NCBI GenBank assembly: GCA_902826245.1
Contig: CADEEA010000026.1
Coordinates: 1 to 42,812 of the forward strand
Source of the DNA: an uncultured Alphaproteobacteria bacterium
GTDB lineage: Bacteria > Pseudomonadota > Alphaproteobacteria > Caulobacterales > Aquidulcibacteraceae
Length of the DNA: 42,812 nt
Direction of reading: 5' to 3'
The notes under the pieces were generated by a model, which had not been told where the DNA came from, searched no databases, and saw nothing but the letters and a program-made list of their open reading frames with translations. The number at the start of each line of letters is the position of its first letter. Within the stretch, counting starts at the first letter, position 1. The translations under genes and the position numbers were made by a program. Positions 1 through 8,909 of the stretch are shown piece by piece.

Positions 1-324
1 CGTGTGAAGGTGGTGAAGAACAAGGTGGCGCCGCCGTTCAAGCAGGTGCAGTTCGACATCATCTACGGCGAAGGGATTTCCAAGAGCGGGGAATTGATCG
101 AACTCGGCGTTAAGGCGGGCGTGGTCGACAAATCCGGCGCCTGGTACGCCTATGGCGGCCAGAAGATCGGTCAAGGCAAGGAAGCCGCGCGCCGTTTCCT
201 TAAGGAGCACAAGGACGTCGCCATAGCGATCGAAGACGCGATCCGGGCCAAATCTGGCTTGGTGGCGGACGCTATGTATTCCCCGCCTGAGGGCGACGAA
301 GAGAAGGACGCCGCCGAGGGCTAG
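1..324 (+). CDS. recA: Recombinase RecA, C-terminal part (5' end outside window)
   Basis: This is the 3' end of recA; the reading frame is open from base 1 and continues upstream of the window. RecA forms ATP-dependent filaments on single-stranded DNA, drives homologous recombination and triggers LexA self-cleavage. The visible part begins in the conserved core ([14 protein letters not shown], then [10 protein letters not shown]) and runs through the C-terminal domain ([21 protein letters not shown]), ending in the acidic tail typical of RecA ([11 protein letters not shown]). The ATP-binding Walker motifs lie upstream and are not visible. The gene is followed by 350 bases without a clear gene, so it probably ends its own transcription unit. 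The identification is very secure. Confidence 0.97.
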   Translation, partial: RVKVVKNKVAPPFKQVQFDIIYGEGISKSGELIELGVKAGVVDKSGAWYAYGGQKIGQGKEAARRFLKEHKDVAIAIEDAIRAKSGLVADAMYSPPEGDEEKDAAEG

Positions 325-675
325 GCGGTTTAGAGTTTTCACCGGCCGGTTCGTGAGGCGTCAGCCGACCCGACCCCATGCCCTGGCCCGCCTCCGGGCC
401 GGCCGGTGAATTGCGCTCGGACGCTTCAGTATTGATCGAGGTTGGTGTTGGTGTTGGTGCGCGGTGTGGCGATGTTGATCGCATTGTGTTCGGGGTGTTC
501 AAGGCGGGGAGCGCCGGTGAGGAGCGGGCGCGTACGGCGATGGCGGCCTCGGCCCGGACCAGAACAGGTTTGCCAAGAATGAACCGAAGCTCGTTCTGCA
601 TTATGGGATGCACGGTGCGGTGATGGCGTTGAATATCGGTTTTTTGCTCCGTTTGTTGACGCCGATGTGAGCGTC
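325..675. other. Intergenic region after recA with a long inverted repeat
   Basis: No convincing gene is seen; the short open frames here have no recognisable family and are GC-bias artefacts. An 11-bp perfect inverted repeat (TCACCGGCCGG at 339-349 with its complement at 399-409) could fold the recA 3' end, and a shorter alternative stem (GGCCCG 385-390 with CGGGCC 395-400) overlaps its right arm. No T-tract follows, so this is not a canonical intrinsic terminator. GTTGGT is repeated three times in tandem at 441-458. The promoter of the downstream VOC gene presumably lies towards 600-660, but I cannot place boxes. Confidence 0.5.
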
Positions 676-1101
676 ATGGAGCCGCGTGTCAGCATAGTCA
701 CCCTAGGCGTCGCGAATTTGGCGCGGGCGCGTGCGTTTTATGAGGCGCTGGGATTTCGCGCGTCCTCAGCCAGCCAGGGCGATATTGTGTTTTTCCAAGC
801 CGGCGGGGTGGCGCTGGCGCTTTATCCGCGAGCGGCGCTGGCCGAGGATGCGGCGGTCGGGGCGGCTGGCGTCGGTTTTCGTGGCGTGACGATCGCGCAC
901 AATGTGCGCGCCAAGGAAGACGTGAGCGCCGTCCTGGCCGAAGCGCAAGCCGCCGGCGGTCAGGTTGTGAAGCCTGCGCAGGACGTGTTCTGGGGCGGCC
1001 ATTCCGGTTATTTCGCAGACCCTGACGGCCATCTCTGGGAGGTCGCTTGGAACCCCTTTTTGCCGCTGGAAGAGGATGGGGCATTGAAGCTGCCGGTTTA
1101 G
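676..1101 (+). CDS. VOC (glyoxalase/bleomycin resistance) superfamily protein
   Basis: A small single-domain protein of the vicinal oxygen chelate superfamily, which includes glyoxalase I, extradiol dioxygenases and fosfomycin or bleomycin resistance proteins. The start ([20 protein letters not shown]) is the classic first beta-alpha unit, a second half begins near [14 protein letters not shown], and the end carries the conserved [17 protein letters not shown] motif, whose Glu is a usual metal ligand. The substrate cannot be read from sequence. I prefer ATG 676 because family members usually begin a few residues before the first strand; a GTG at 667 in frame is an alternative. It lies between recA and alaS in the same direction, about 100 bp before alaS, so co-transcription with alaS is possible. 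Confidence 0.85.
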   Translation: MEPRVSIVTLGVANLARARAFYEALGFRASSASQGDIVFFQAGGVALALYPRAALAEDAAVGAAGVGFRGVTIAHNVRAKEDVSAVLAEAQAAGGQVVKPAQDVFWGGHSGYFADPDGHLWEVAWNPFLPLEEDGALKLPV

Positions 1102-1201
1102 ACCCCCTTGCGCGCTTGGCGTGCGCGACGAACCGGATGCGCTTGGCGCGCGTGGCGGGCCTGCCTATACCAAGCCAATCTCTGATTTGACTTGGAAACC
1201 C

Positions 1202-3892
1202 ATGAGCAGCGTCACCGACATCCGTCGACAATTTCTAGATTTTTTCCAGGCGCGCGAGCATGCGACGCCGGCCTCCGCGCCATTGGTGCCGCAGGATGAC
1301 CCGACGCTGCTGTTCACCAATGCCGGCATGGTTCCGTTCAAGAACTATTTTACTGGGGCCGCAAAGCCGCCGTTTCCGCGCGCGGCGACAAGCCAAAAAT
1401 GTGTGCGCGCGGGCGGCAAACACAACGATCTCGACAATGTCGGTTATACGGCCCGGCATCTCACCTTTTTCGAGATGCTAGGGAACTTCTCGTTCGGCGA
1501 TTACTTCAAGGAACAAGCGATCGATGCCGCCTGGACTCTGATCACCAAGGGCTATGGGCTGAACAAGGACAAGCTCCTCGTTACAATCTACCATGACGAT
1601 GACGAAGCGGCCGCGCTCTGGAAGAAGATCGCGGGCTTTTCCGACGAGAAGATCATCCGCATCGCCACCAGCGACAATTTCTGGTCCATGGGCGACACCG
1701 GACCATGCGGGCCGTGCTCGGAGATTTTCATCGATCGCGGCGAGCACATCTGGGGCGGGCCTCCAGGATCGGCGGAGCAGGACGGCGACCGTTTCCTCGA
1801 ATTCTGGAACCTCGTGTTTATGCAGTTCGAGCAATTCGCCGACGGGCGGCGCGAGAAATTGCCGAAGCCGTCGATCGACACCGGCATGGGGCTCGAGCGC
1901 ATGGCCTGCGTGCTCCAGGGCGTGGCCTCGGTGTTCGAGACCGACCTTTTCCGGAGGTTGATCGCGGCCTCCGAGCAGCTGACAAAAACCAAGGCCGAAG
2001 GCGAACGCGCGCCGAGCCATAATGTCATCGCCGACCATTTGCGCTCGTCCTGCTTCCTGATCGCTGACGGCGTGTCGCCCTCAAACGAAGGCCGCGGCTA
2101 CGTGCTGCGCCGGATCATGCGCCGGGCCATGCGCCATGCGCACATTCTCGGCGCAAGAGAGCCGCTCATGCATCGCCTCGCGCCGGCTTTGATCGGGGAA
2201 ATGGGCGCAGCCTACCCGGAACTGAAGCGCGCGCAGCCTGTGATCGAAGCTCAATTGCACGAAGAAGAGGAGCGTTTCCGCCGTACGCTTGGGAATGGCC
2301 TCAAGTTGCTCGAAGAGGAATTGGCGCTCGCGCCGATGCGGCCCACAGCGGGGACCGCGATATCGATGCATTCTGTAAAATTCTCCGGCGAAACCGCGTT
2401 CAAATTGTACGACACGTTTGGCTTCCCACTCGATCTCACCCAGGACATTCTGCGCGGGCGCGGACTGGAAGTGGATGTCGCCGGTTTTGACGCCGCGATG
2501 GAGCGCCAACGCGAGAAGGGGCGCGAAAGTTGGGCTGGATCAGGCGACGCCGCCGGCGAGGATTTGTGGTTGAAGCTCGCCGATCAGGGCGGGGCGACGG
2601 AGTTTCTAGGGTATCAAACAGAAGCCGCCTCCGGCACGCTCATCGCCATAGTAGAGAAAGGGAAGGTGACCCGTTCTCTGTCGGCGTCGGCGGAAGCCGC
2701 GCTGATTTTCGACCGCACGCCGTTTTACGGCGAAAGCGGCGGTCAGGCGGGCGACCGGGGCGTCATCCATTTCGACAACGGCGCTGAATTCACAGTCGAC
2801 GACACCCAGAAGCACGCCGGGTTGCATGTGCACATCGGTCGGCTGAAGGGCGGCGCAATCGCGCCCGCTGACAAAGCAAACCTCGAGGTCGATCGCGCAC
2901 GCCGCGCCAAAATCCGCGCCAACCATTCCGCCACGCACCTCCTGCATGCCGCGTTGCGTAACGTGCTCGGCGCCCACGTCACTCAAAGGGGGTCATTGGT
3001 TGAGGCCGATTATTTCCGCTTCGACTTTAGCCATGGGCAACCCGTGAGTGGCGAGGAGATTGCGCGCATTGAAGACGAAGTGAACGCGGTGATCCGCCAG
3101 AATTCCGACGGCGTAATTAAGGAAATGGCGCCGGCGAAGGCCATCGAAGAGGGCGCGCTGGCGCTGTTCGGAGAAAAATACGGCGACAGCGTGCGCGTGC
3201 TGCGGCTCGGCGATGCGCTCGCCGGGGGCGGTAAAGCGTACTCAGTGGAATTGTGCGGCGGCACGCATGTAAAGCGGACCGGCGATATCGCGGTGTTCGC
3301 GGTGCTCTCCGAAGCCGGCGTGGCGGCTGGCATTCGCCGCATCGAGGCCGCGACCGGGGCCGCCGCGCTCGCGCACCTCAAAGGCCAGGCTGCGCTCGCG
3401 AGAACAGTGGCGGCCAACCTCAAGGCGCCGCTCGCTGAATTACCGGAGCGCGTGGCGAGCTTGCAGGACGAGCGGCGCAAACTAGAACGCGAACTCGCCG
3501 AGGTAAAAAAGAAGCTCGCGCTCGGCGGTGGCGGCCAAAGCTCAGCCGCGCCGGAGCAGATCGCAGGCGTCACCGTGCTGGCGCGCGTGCTCGAAGGCGT
3601 GCCGGCGAAGGAGCTGCGCGGCTTGATCGACGAAGCGAAGAAGCAATTGGGCTCCGGTATTGTCGCTTATGTCGGCGTTGAGGAGGGGAAGGCGGCGATC
3701 GCGGTCGGCGTCACCGAAGACCTAAAAAACAAGATCAGCGCCGTTGATCTTGTGAAGCCGGGCGTCGCCGCCGTCGGCGGACAAGGCGGCGGCGGGCGCC
3801 CCGACATGGCTCAAGGCGGCGGGCCCGAAGGCGCCAAAGCAAATGAGGCGCTTGCTGCGATGCGTGACGCGCTGAGGGCGAAATTGGCGTGA
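1202..3892 (+). CDS. alaS: Alanine--tRNA ligase
   Basis: Alanyl-tRNA synthetase charges tRNA-Ala with alanine in the cytoplasm. The 896-residue length is normal. The class II catalytic core is at the N terminus ([13 protein letters not shown], then [19 protein letters not shown], and [18 protein letters not shown]), followed by the tRNA-recognition region, the editing domain with its zinc-binding [11 protein letters not shown] motif and the matching [15 protein letters not shown] motif, and a C-terminal coiled coil plus DHHA1 domain ([16 protein letters not shown]). Start ATG 1202 gives the usual [15 protein letters not shown] beginning; the frame is open further upstream but that extension has no family resemblance. 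The stop overlaps the next gene by 4 nt (GTGA). Confidence 0.98.
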   Translation: MSSVTDIRRQFLDFFQAREHATPASAPLVPQDDPTLLFTNAGMVPFKNYFTGAAKPPFPRAATSQKCVRAGGKHNDLDNVGYTARHLTFFEMLGNFSFGDYFKEQAIDAAWTLITKGYGLNKDKLLVTIYHDDDEAAALWKKIAGFSDEKIIRIATSDNFWSMGDTGPCGPCSEIFIDRGEHIWGGPPGSAEQDGDRFLEFWNLVFMQFEQFADGRREKLPKPSIDTGMGLERMACVLQGVASVFETDLFRRLIAASEQLTKTKAEGERAPSHNVIADHLRSSCFLIADGVSPSNEGRGYVLRRIMRRAMRHAHILGAREPLMHRLAPALIGEMGAAYPELKRAQPVIEAQLHEEEERFRRTLGNGLKLLEEELALAPMRPTAGTAISMHSVKFSGETAFKLYDTFGFPLDLTQDILRGRGLEVDVAGFDAAMERQREKGRESWAGSGDAAGEDLWLKLADQGGATEFLGYQTEAASGTLIAIVEKGKVTRSLSASAEAALIFDRTPFYGESGGQAGDRGVIHFDNGAEFTVDDTQKHAGLHVHIGRLKGGAIAPADKANLEVDRARRAKIRANHSATHLLHAALRNVLGAHVTQRGSLVEADYFRFDFSHGQPVSGEEIARIEDEVNAVIRQNSDGVIKEMAPAKAIEEGALALFGEKYGDSVRVLRLGDALAGGGKAYSVELCGGTHVKRTGDIAVFAVLSEAGVAAGIRRIEAATGAAALAHLKGQAALARTVAANLKAPLAELPERVASLQDERRKLERELAEVKKKLALGGGGQSSAAPEQIAGVTVLARVLEGVPAKELRGLIDEAKKQLGSGIVAYVGVEEGKAAIAVGVTEDLKNKISAVDLVKPGVAAVGGQGGGGRPDMAQGGGPEGAKANEALAAMRDALRAKLA

Positions 3893-4464
3893 GTGAGATG
3901 GTCGATCCACTCTCCGCGCACGCCAGTCTCTCGCGCGGAGAGGAAACCTCCTACCGACGCGCCACTGCCGCCGACGCCTCAGCACTCGCCGCGTTCGCGG
4001 CGCAGACCTTCAGTGCCACGTTCGCGCATCTCTATCCTCCGCAAGACCTCGCAGCCTATCTGGCCAAATCCTATGGCGAAGCTATCCAGCGCCAGGAAAT
4101 TGAGGATTCCGGGATAGCCACGTGGCTGGCGCTGCGGGGAAGCGACCTGATCGGCTACGCGCAAGCGGGGCCAGTAGACATGAAGGTCGAACACGGCCAG
4201 CGCGACCGCGAACTCTATCGCCTCTACGTGGCGGCGCACGCGAAGGGCGCGGGTGTCGCGCAGACGCTGATGCAGAATGTGCTTGGCTGGGCGCGCGCAG
4301 GGGGCGCCGACGCGCTCTGGCTCAGCGTCTGGGAGAACAACGCGCGTGCTCAGGCATTCTATCGCCGCTACGGCTTCAAGCACGTGGACGAGCACAAATT
4401 CATGGTCGGAAACACCGCCGATCGTGACTTCATCTGGCGGTTGGGGCTTGTCAGTGACCTCTGA
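3889..4464 (+). CDS. GNAT family N-acetyltransferase
   Basis: A GCN5-related N-acetyltransferase of 191 residues. The fold is recognisable from [21 protein letters not shown] at about residue 20, the central strand with [20 protein letters not shown] (acetyl-CoA pyrophosphate loop of the R/QxxGxG/A type, here KGAGVA) and the terminal [19 protein letters not shown] motif. The acceptor substrate is unknown. It starts with GTG overlapping the alaS stop, so translation is probably coupled to alaS; an ATG at 3898 is an alternative start. Coupling to alaS is a location fact and does not prove a tRNA- or alanine-related role. Confidence 0.88.
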   Translation: MSEMVDPLSAHASLSRGEETSYRRATAADASALAAFAAQTFSATFAHLYPPQDLAAYLAKSYGEAIQRQEIEDSGIATWLALRGSDLIGYAQAGPVDMKVEHGQRDRELYRLYVAAHAKGAGVAQTLMQNVLGWARAGGADALWLSVWENNARAQAFYRRYGFKHVDEHKFMVGNTADRDFIWRLGLVSDL

Positions 4465-4499
4465 GCTCTCGTCCGCGTTTGGCGTCACGTGGGGAGGCG

Positions 4500-4577
4500 C
4501 TAGTGTCCCGGATTTGAAGTTCGCACAGTCATTTGGATCGCGCGCGATGCGAACTTCAAATCCATCAGGGACACTAG
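4500..4577. repeat. Long palindromic element 1 (asymmetric hairpin)
   Basis: The left arm 4500-4525 (CTAGTGTCCC then GGATTTGAAGTTCGCA) pairs perfectly with the right arm 4548-4577, except that the right arm carries four extra bases (ATCA at 4564-4567, TGAT on the other strand) just inside the outer ten bases. The spacer is 22 nt. The outer ends read CTAG, compatible with a TA or CTAG target, as in miniature inverted-repeat elements. It lies 35 bp after the GNAT stop. There is no T-tract, so a simple terminator is less likely than a dispersed palindromic repeat. Confidence 0.8.
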
Positions 4578-4590
4578 AATCAATAGGTTA

Positions 4591-4665
4591 TAGTGTGGCT
4601 GATGAATCTGAAATTCGCTCAGCGCTCGCCATCATGATCTTGCGAAATTCAGATTCGCCACACTA
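4591..4665. repeat. Long palindromic element 2, related to element 1
   Basis: The left arm 4591-4615 (TAGTGTGGC, TGAT, GAATCTGAAATTCGC) pairs with the right arm 4642-4665, whose complement is TAGTGTGGC then GAATCTGAATTTCGC. One arm again carries an extra TGAT at the same place as in element 1, but here it is the left arm. The two elements share the frame TAGTGT..C-TGAT-G.AT.TGAA.TTCGC while differing by paired changes (CC with GG in element 1, GG with CC in element 2). They are separated by only 13 bp, face each other with their TGAT arms and sit upstream of the 113-residue unknown gene. Confidence 0.8.
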
Positions 4666-4734
4666 GTCCCCAGTAACACCTCGGAAACCAAATCAGATTC
4701 TTCTGGTCGAATCGCTTCGGGTTGGGGGACCGGG

Positions 4735-5076
4735 ATGACGCACAACGACGCTCTGGCCGCGTTTTTGGGGCCTGAGATATTCGATCGGCTGGAGTGGAGC
4801 CGATTGTCGCTCGCGCAGCGTGATGCGATTCTCTCGGTATTCCGAGTCGGTTTGGGCGCAGGCGCCCAATCAGGGGCGGTTTCGATGATCGATTCCGTAT
4901 TGGCTCGCGGCAAAGTTCTCGTTTGCGAGGATGGGTCGCAATGGGCCGCGCGGGACCGCGACGACGCCGAACTGATCGAAGACTGGGGCGAAGGCGCGCT
5001 GGTAGCGATCCACCGCCAGACGATCTACCGGCTCGACCCCTACCAGGCGGCGGAAGTGGAATTGCTGCGGCTCTGA
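4735..5076 (+). CDS. Small protein of unknown function (113 aa)
   Basis: I do not recognise this family. The start is supported by a G-rich stretch (GGGGGACCGGG) just before ATG 4735. The protein is soluble, acidic and without membrane segments. It has two parts: an N-terminal helical half (LGPEIFDRLEWSRLSLAQR) and a C-terminal half with beta character (VLVCEDGSQWAARDRDDAE, then ALVAIHRQTIYRLDPYQA). It lies directly after the twin palindromes and 75 bp before the crotonase gene in the same direction, so it may be the first gene of a two-gene unit. Codon use looks like its neighbours. Function is unknown. Confidence 0.7.
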   Translation: MTHNDALAAFLGPEIFDRLEWSRLSLAQRDAILSVFRVGLGAGAQSGAVSMIDSVLARGKVLVCEDGSQWAARDRDDAELIEDWGEGALVAIHRQTIYRLDPYQAAEVELLRL

Positions 5077-5115
5077 ACTCTAGACCCCAGGCTGGGCTGG
5101 TCGTAAGCCGCGCCA

Positions 5116-5135
5116 GGCCGGCAGGGACGCCGGCC
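5116..5135. repeat. Short GC-rich palindrome before crotonase gene
   Basis: GGCCGGC at 5116-5122 pairs with GCCGGCC at 5129-5135 around a 6-nt loop. The overlapping segment 5125-5139 (GGACG, CCGGC, CGTCC) is also self-complementary, so two alternative hairpins are possible. It ends just upstream of the ribosome binding site GAGG (5142-5145). It could be a REP-like repeat or a leader structure affecting translation; the sequence alone does not decide. Confidence 0.4.
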
Positions 5136-5151
5136 GTCCATGAGGACGCCC

Positions 5152-6021
5152 ATGTCAGAGTTCACAACGCTTCAACTCGCCGCCGCGGACGGCATCGCCA
5201 CTATCACACTCAATCGCCCCGAGCGCATGAACGCGTTCAATGGTCCGATGATCCGCGATCTGCTTGCAGCGTTTGACGCCACTGACTCAGACGACGATGT
5301 GCGCGCCGTGGTGGTGACAGGCTCTGGCCGGGCCTTTTGCGCCGGCGCCGATCTTGGCTCAGGCGGCGACACTTTCAATTACGACAAACGCGCAGAATCC
5401 CGCGGCGCTGCCGACGCCGTTGGCGGACATCGCGATGGCGGCGGGATTGTTGCGCTGCGGATTTATGAATCGCTGAAGCCGGTAATCGCGGCTGTGAACG
5501 GCGCCGCGGTGGGCGTCGGCGCCACTATGCTTTGCGCGATGGACATGCGCCTCGCCTCAACGGTCGCGAAATTTGGCTTCGTGTTCACACGCCGCGGCAT
5601 CGTGCCGGAGACGCTCTCGTCCTTTTTCCTACCGCGCCTGGTGGGGGTTTCCACTGCGCTCGAATGGTTCATGAGCGGGCGCGTGTTCTCAGCCGACGAA
5701 GCCAGGGAGCGCGGCTTAGTCCGTTCGCTGCACCAGCCGGACGATTTGTTGCCGGCGGCCTATGCGTTGGCGCGAGAGATCGCAGATAATACAGCACCGG
5801 TGTCGGTGGCCCTAGCTCGGCATATGGTGCTCGAAATGCTGGGCGCTTCGCACCCCATTGAGGCGCACCGGCTCGAAAGCCGCTTGATGGTGGAGCGCGG
5901 CGCCTCAGCCGACGCTGCCGAGGGAGTTACGGCGTTCCTGGAGAAGCGCCCAGCTCGGTTCCCGATGAAGGTCGGGAGGGACATGCCGTTCGGCTTCCCG
6001 CCAAAGTCCCTCGAGTTCTAA
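5152..6021 (+). CDS. Crotonase/enoyl-CoA hydratase family protein
   Basis: A crotonase-fold acyl-CoA enzyme of 289 residues. Visible are the CoA-binding N-terminal strand with NRPERMNAFNGPMI, the oxyanion-hole segment GRAFCAGADLG and the second oxyanion segment NGAAVGVGATML. The RGIVPE segment followed by LPRLVG is typical of a large bacterial subgroup loosely annotated as enoyl-CoA hydratase. The two catalytic glutamates of classical hydratase are not both obvious: the GxxCE position reads GATML and the usual PE reads FT, so isomerase or other crotonase chemistry is as likely as hydration. Start ATG 5152 is preferred over ATG 5140 because a GAGG site at 5142-5145 is correctly spaced. It probably acts in fatty-acid or aromatic acyl-CoA catabolism. 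Confidence 0.88.
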   Translation: MSEFTTLQLAAADGIATITLNRPERMNAFNGPMIRDLLAAFDATDSDDDVRAVVVTGSGRAFCAGADLGSGGDTFNYDKRAESRGAADAVGGHRDGGGIVALRIYESLKPVIAAVNGAAVGVGATMLCAMDMRLASTVAKFGFVFTRRGIVPETLSSFFLPRLVGVSTALEWFMSGRVFSADEARERGLVRSLHQPDDLLPAAYALAREIADNTAPVSVALARHMVLEMLGASHPIEAHRLESRLMVERGASADAAEGVTAFLEKRPARFPMKVGRDMPFGFPPKSLEF

Positions 6022-6445
6022 GGCTGCCTCATGTGACGGCTCAGCAACAATCGGGCGAAAATGCGGCCCGGAGGTGCGTCCGACAGGTGTTCACAGCTGG
6101 GCGCGGGAGTAGGCTCCTCAGCGAACCATTAGCGGGGCGCGGCGCGGTCGAAATTGACTAATCCGGTGTTTTTGGGGCTGCCACGGGGGACGCAGGGGCC
6201 GCGCAAGGATGGCGCGGCCCCTCAACTTTTTGTAATGGCGACAAAAAACTCACGATCGCAGGAAAAAAGCTGGATTGGCGGCGGACCTAGGTGGACTTTG
6301 TTAATTCCGGGCGCCAAGATTGCGTCCATTATTGGCCAGGGAGTCGGCTTCCGTGATTTGCGGCGCTGGCGGTTTGGTTGTTTGCATTTGAATGGGTGTT
6401 TCAGCCCGTTTGAACGCAGGGGAAAGTCACTTGAGAGGGGTGAAC
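6022..6445. other. Intergenic region between crotonase and OmpA-type genes
   Basis: I see no supported gene here. An open frame from 6154 runs into the ompA-like gene in another frame and has no family features. The region holds a terminator-like hairpin at 6195-6221, annotated separately. The leader of the ompA-like gene must begin after that, and the strong ribosome binding site TTGAGAGGGGTGAAC precedes ATG 6446. I cannot place promoter boxes with confidence. Confidence 0.5.
6195..6231 (+). terminator. Candidate intrinsic terminator after crotonase gene
   Basis: A perfect 10-bp GC stem (GGGGCCGCGC at 6195-6204 with its complement at 6212-6221) has a 7-nt loop and is followed by CAA and a five-T run at 6227-6231. 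It lies about 170 bp after the crotonase stop, further than usual, and a few bases separate stem and T run. It may end read-through before the ompA-like gene. Confidence 0.55.
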
Positions 6446-7492
6446 ATGAAATCGCGCATCACCAAAACCATGGCCCTGGCGGCCTTGTTGACAGGCAGTG
6501 CTGGCATCGCCAGCGCCACGGAGGGCTGGTACGGCCGAGCTGACGTGGGTTGGGCGCTCGACGGTCAGGTAGAACCGGATGGCGGGTCGTCGATCGGGCT
6601 CGATACCGATTGGACCCAGCATCTTGGCCTTGGCTATGCTTTTAGCAACGGGTTCCGGCTAGAAGGCGAGCTCGGGCATCGCTTCAACCAATTGGAGGTG
6701 GGTGGGCCCTTGGATATCGTCGATGGCGACGTGCACGCCTGGTCGGCGATGGCCAATTTGTTCTATGATTTCAACCGTGGCGGCAGCATTGAGCCGTATG
6801 TCGGCGTTGGCGTCGGCGCCGCCCGCATCAACGGCTATGCGATCGACAGCTTTGGCTTTGGCATCGACGACCAAGACACGATGCTGGCCTATCAAGGCAT
6901 GGTCGGTTTCGCGGCTTCGTTGAGTGACAATCTCGCTCTCGACGTTGGCTATCGTTACTTCACGGCGCCGGGCGGCACCTACACCACCATTGGTGGTCCG
7001 CCTCCCGAGCTGGACGCCGATTACGAGCATCAGGCGGTCACCGTCGGTCTGCGTTACCAATTCGCAGCCGCCGCGCCTCCGCCACCCCCGCCGCCTCCGC
7101 CGGCGCCGCCGCCTCCGCCGGCGCCGCCCCCGCCGCCTCCGGCGGCTGCGTGCCCGACGTCGGATTTCGTGGTGTATTTCGAGTGGGATCGCTCGAACCT
7201 CAACGCGGACGCCTTGGCGACGATCGACTCCGCAGTGGCGCGTGCGCGTCAGTGCAACATCTCCGGCGTCGTGGTTGTCGGCAACACCGACACCTCCGGC
7301 TCGCCGACCTACAACAACGCTCTTTCCGAGCGTCGTGCGTCGGTCGTGCGTGATGCACTGGTTTCGCGCGGCATCGCTGCTGGCGCGGTCCGCACGGAAG
7401 CGCGCGGCGAGGCCAACCTCGCCCGGGCGACCCGCGATGGCGTGCGCGAGCCGCTAAATCGGCGTTCGAACGTGACGATCACTTTCCGTTGA
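6446..7492 (+). CDS. OmpA family outer-membrane beta-barrel protein with peptidoglycan-binding domain
   Basis: A 348-residue two-domain outer-membrane protein. Residues 1-24 form a signal peptide ending ASA before TEGWYGR. Residues about 25-205 are a glycine- and aromatic-rich OmpA-like barrel (GWYGRADVGWALDG, then LGLGYAFSNGFRLEGELGHR, ending VTVGLRYQFA). A linker of almost pure proline and alanine follows (encoded at about 7075-7145), then the OmpA C-terminal domain (YFEWDRSNLNADALATIDSA, NNALSERRASVVRDAL, NRRSNVTITF), which binds diaminopimelate of peptidoglycan through conserved Asp and Arg. The start is set by GAGAGGGG about 8 nt before ATG 6446. It likely tethers the outer membrane to the wall. 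A terminator follows directly, so it is probably monocistronic and abundant. Confidence 0.93.
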   Translation: MKSRITKTMALAALLTGSAGIASATEGWYGRADVGWALDGQVEPDGGSSIGLDTDWTQHLGLGYAFSNGFRLEGELGHRFNQLEVGGPLDIVDGDVHAWSAMANLFYDFNRGGSIEPYVGVGVGAARINGYAIDSFGFGIDDQDTMLAYQGMVGFAASLSDNLALDVGYRYFTAPGGTYTTIGGPPPELDADYEHQAVTVGLRYQFAAAAPPPPPPPPPAPPPPPAPPPPPPAAACPTSDFVVYFEWDRSNLNADALATIDSAVARARQCNISGVVVVGNTDTSGSPTYNNALSERRASVVRDALVSRGIAAGAVRTEARGEANLARATRDGVREPLNRRSNVTITFR

Positions 7493-7516
7493 TCGTACGG
7501 CGTTAGTCTAAATGCG

Positions 7517-7550
7517 ATGGGCCCGGCCAAAAGCCGGGCCCATTTGCGTT
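7517..7550 (+). terminator. Intrinsic terminator after ompA-like gene
   Basis: A perfect 11-bp stem (ATGGGCCCGGC at 7517-7527 with its complement at 7533-7543) encloses the loop CAAAA and is followed by TTGCGTTT. The T-tract is interrupted, but the strong GC stem 25 bp after the stop codon fits an intrinsic terminator. Confidence 0.78.
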
Positions 7551-7643
7551 TGGGAGGTGGCGCCGCCCGGTTTGCGCCGGTTGCGGGCCGCGCGTTTGGC
7601 GCGCGGGGTGGACCTCAGCGCGTCGGTCAGCTAACCCCACGCC

Positions 7644-8909
7644 ATGCCGCCCATTTCGTCTGGAAGCGCAACGCCCGCCGCCTGGCGCGCCGGCCTTGAC
7701 CCCGTGCTTGAGCGCCTTGACGGCGAGGGAGCGAGCTTGATCGAGACCACCCTGGCTTGGGCGGCGGTGAATAGCGGTTCTTACGAACTCTCCGGTCTCG
7801 CCCGAATGCGTTCGATCTTAGCGGATGCCTACTCAGCGCTGCCCGGCGCGGTTGAAGCCATCGAGTTGGCGCCATCGCAGCGCGTGCGCGCCGACGGGGA
7901 AGTCTCTCCGGTAGAACACGGCGCCTCATTGCGCATCCGCGTGCGGCCAGAGGCCCCGGTCCAAGTGGCGCTGACCGGCCATTACGACACGGTGTTCCCA
8001 GCGTTGCATCCGTTTCAGGCCCCTCGGCGCGAGGGCGATCTGTTACGCGGCCCAGGCGTCGCCGACATGAAGGGCGGGCTCTGCGTCATGCTCGCGGCGC
8101 TGCGCGCCTTTGAGATGCTGCCGGGAGAAAAGCGCGTAGGCTACGATGTGCTGTTGAGCCCGGACGAAGAGATCGGTTCGCCGGCGAGCGCGGCGCTGTT
8201 GGCTGAGTTGGGTGCGCGCGCGCATCTTGGCATGACCTATGAGCCGGCCATGGCCAGCGGCGCGCTGGTGGATGCGCGCAAGGGCTCTGGAAATTTCAGC
8301 CTAGCGCTCCAGGGCCGCGCAGCCCACGTCGGCCGCGCGTTCGCCGATGGGCGCAGCGCAGTACTGGCGGCCGCTGAAGCGGCGCTTGCCCTCGATGCGC
8401 TGAATGGCAAACAAGAGGGCGTGACTTTTAATGTCGGTGCGGTCGATGGCGGCGGCCCGTCAAACGTGGTGCCGGAACGCGCCGTGCTGCGTTTCAATGC
8501 GCGCGCGCCCGACACCGAGAGCGTCGCGTGGGCGGAAGCAGAGATTGCGCAAATCGCCGCCGCCGCCGGCAAGCGCGATGGCGTGAGTGCTGTTCTGCAC
8601 GGGGGTTTCGCGCGTCCGCCCAAGCCGCTCAATGAGTCGCAACGCACAATGGTGGATTGGACGCGCCAGGCAGGCGCCGTGCTCGGGCTCGACCTCAAAT
8701 TCCAGGCCTCGGGCGGCGTGTGCGAGGGCAACAATCTCGCCGCCGCCGGCTGTCCCAACATCGACACGCTCGGGCCCTGCGGCGGCGGGCTGCACAGCGA
8801 CGAAGAATTTGCGCTCGCTTCGAGCTTTGCGGAGCGCGCTAAACTCTCTTTGCTGCTGCTGACGGGCATTGAGCGCGGCGCGTTCGACGTTGCGAGCCTG
8901 CGTCAATGA
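7644..8909 (+). CDS. M20 family metallohydrolase in an arginine succinyltransferase operon
   Basis: A 421-residue dinuclear zinc amidohydrolase of the M20 family (carboxypeptidase G2, ArgE, DapE relatives). Metal and catalytic motifs are GHYDTVF near residue 113 (first His and catalytic Asp), GPGVADMKGGL (bridging Asp), SPDEEIGS (catalytic Glu and metal Glu), a YEPA segment and the terminal GLHSDEEF (last His). The dimerisation domain lies between, with GRAAHVGR. There is no signal peptide. Its stop overlaps astA by 4 nt and the whole operon is M20-astA-astD-astB. Since no astE is present, I infer it may hydrolyse N-succinylglutamate or a related N-acyl amino acid; family membership alone does not prove this. 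Confidence 0.9.
   Translation: MPPISSGSATPAAWRAGLDPVLERLDGEGASLIETTLAWAAVNSGSYELSGLARMRSILADAYSALPGAVEAIELAPSQRVRADGEVSPVEHGASLRIRVRPEAPVQVALTGHYDTVFPALHPFQAPRREGDLLRGPGVADMKGGLCVMLAALRAFEMLPGEKRVGYDVLLSPDEEIGSPASAALLAELGARAHLGMTYEPAMASGALVDARKGSGNFSLALQGRAAHVGRAFADGRSAVLAAAEAALALDALNGKQEGVTFNVGAVDGGGPSNVVPERAVLRFNARAPDTESVAWAEAEIAQIAAAAGKRDGVSAVLHGGFARPPKPLNESQRTMVDWTRQAGAVLGLDLKFQASGGVCEGNNLAAAGCPNIDTLGPCGGGLHSDEEFALASSFAERAKLSLLLLTGIERGAFDVASLRQ

Noticed and set aside
4500..4665. Reading the twin palindromes as a CRISPR array or as paired terminators
   Set aside because: There are only two units, they are not direct repeats with spacers, and no T-tracts follow the stems.
6154..6543. 129-residue open frame upstream of the ompA-like gene
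   Set aside because: It includes the terminator-like hairpin, overlaps the signal-peptide region in a different frame and has no family features.
7075..7145. CC-rich tandem repeat in the ompA-like gene
   Set aside because: It is the coding sequence of the common proline-rich linker between barrel and peptidoglycan-binding domain.
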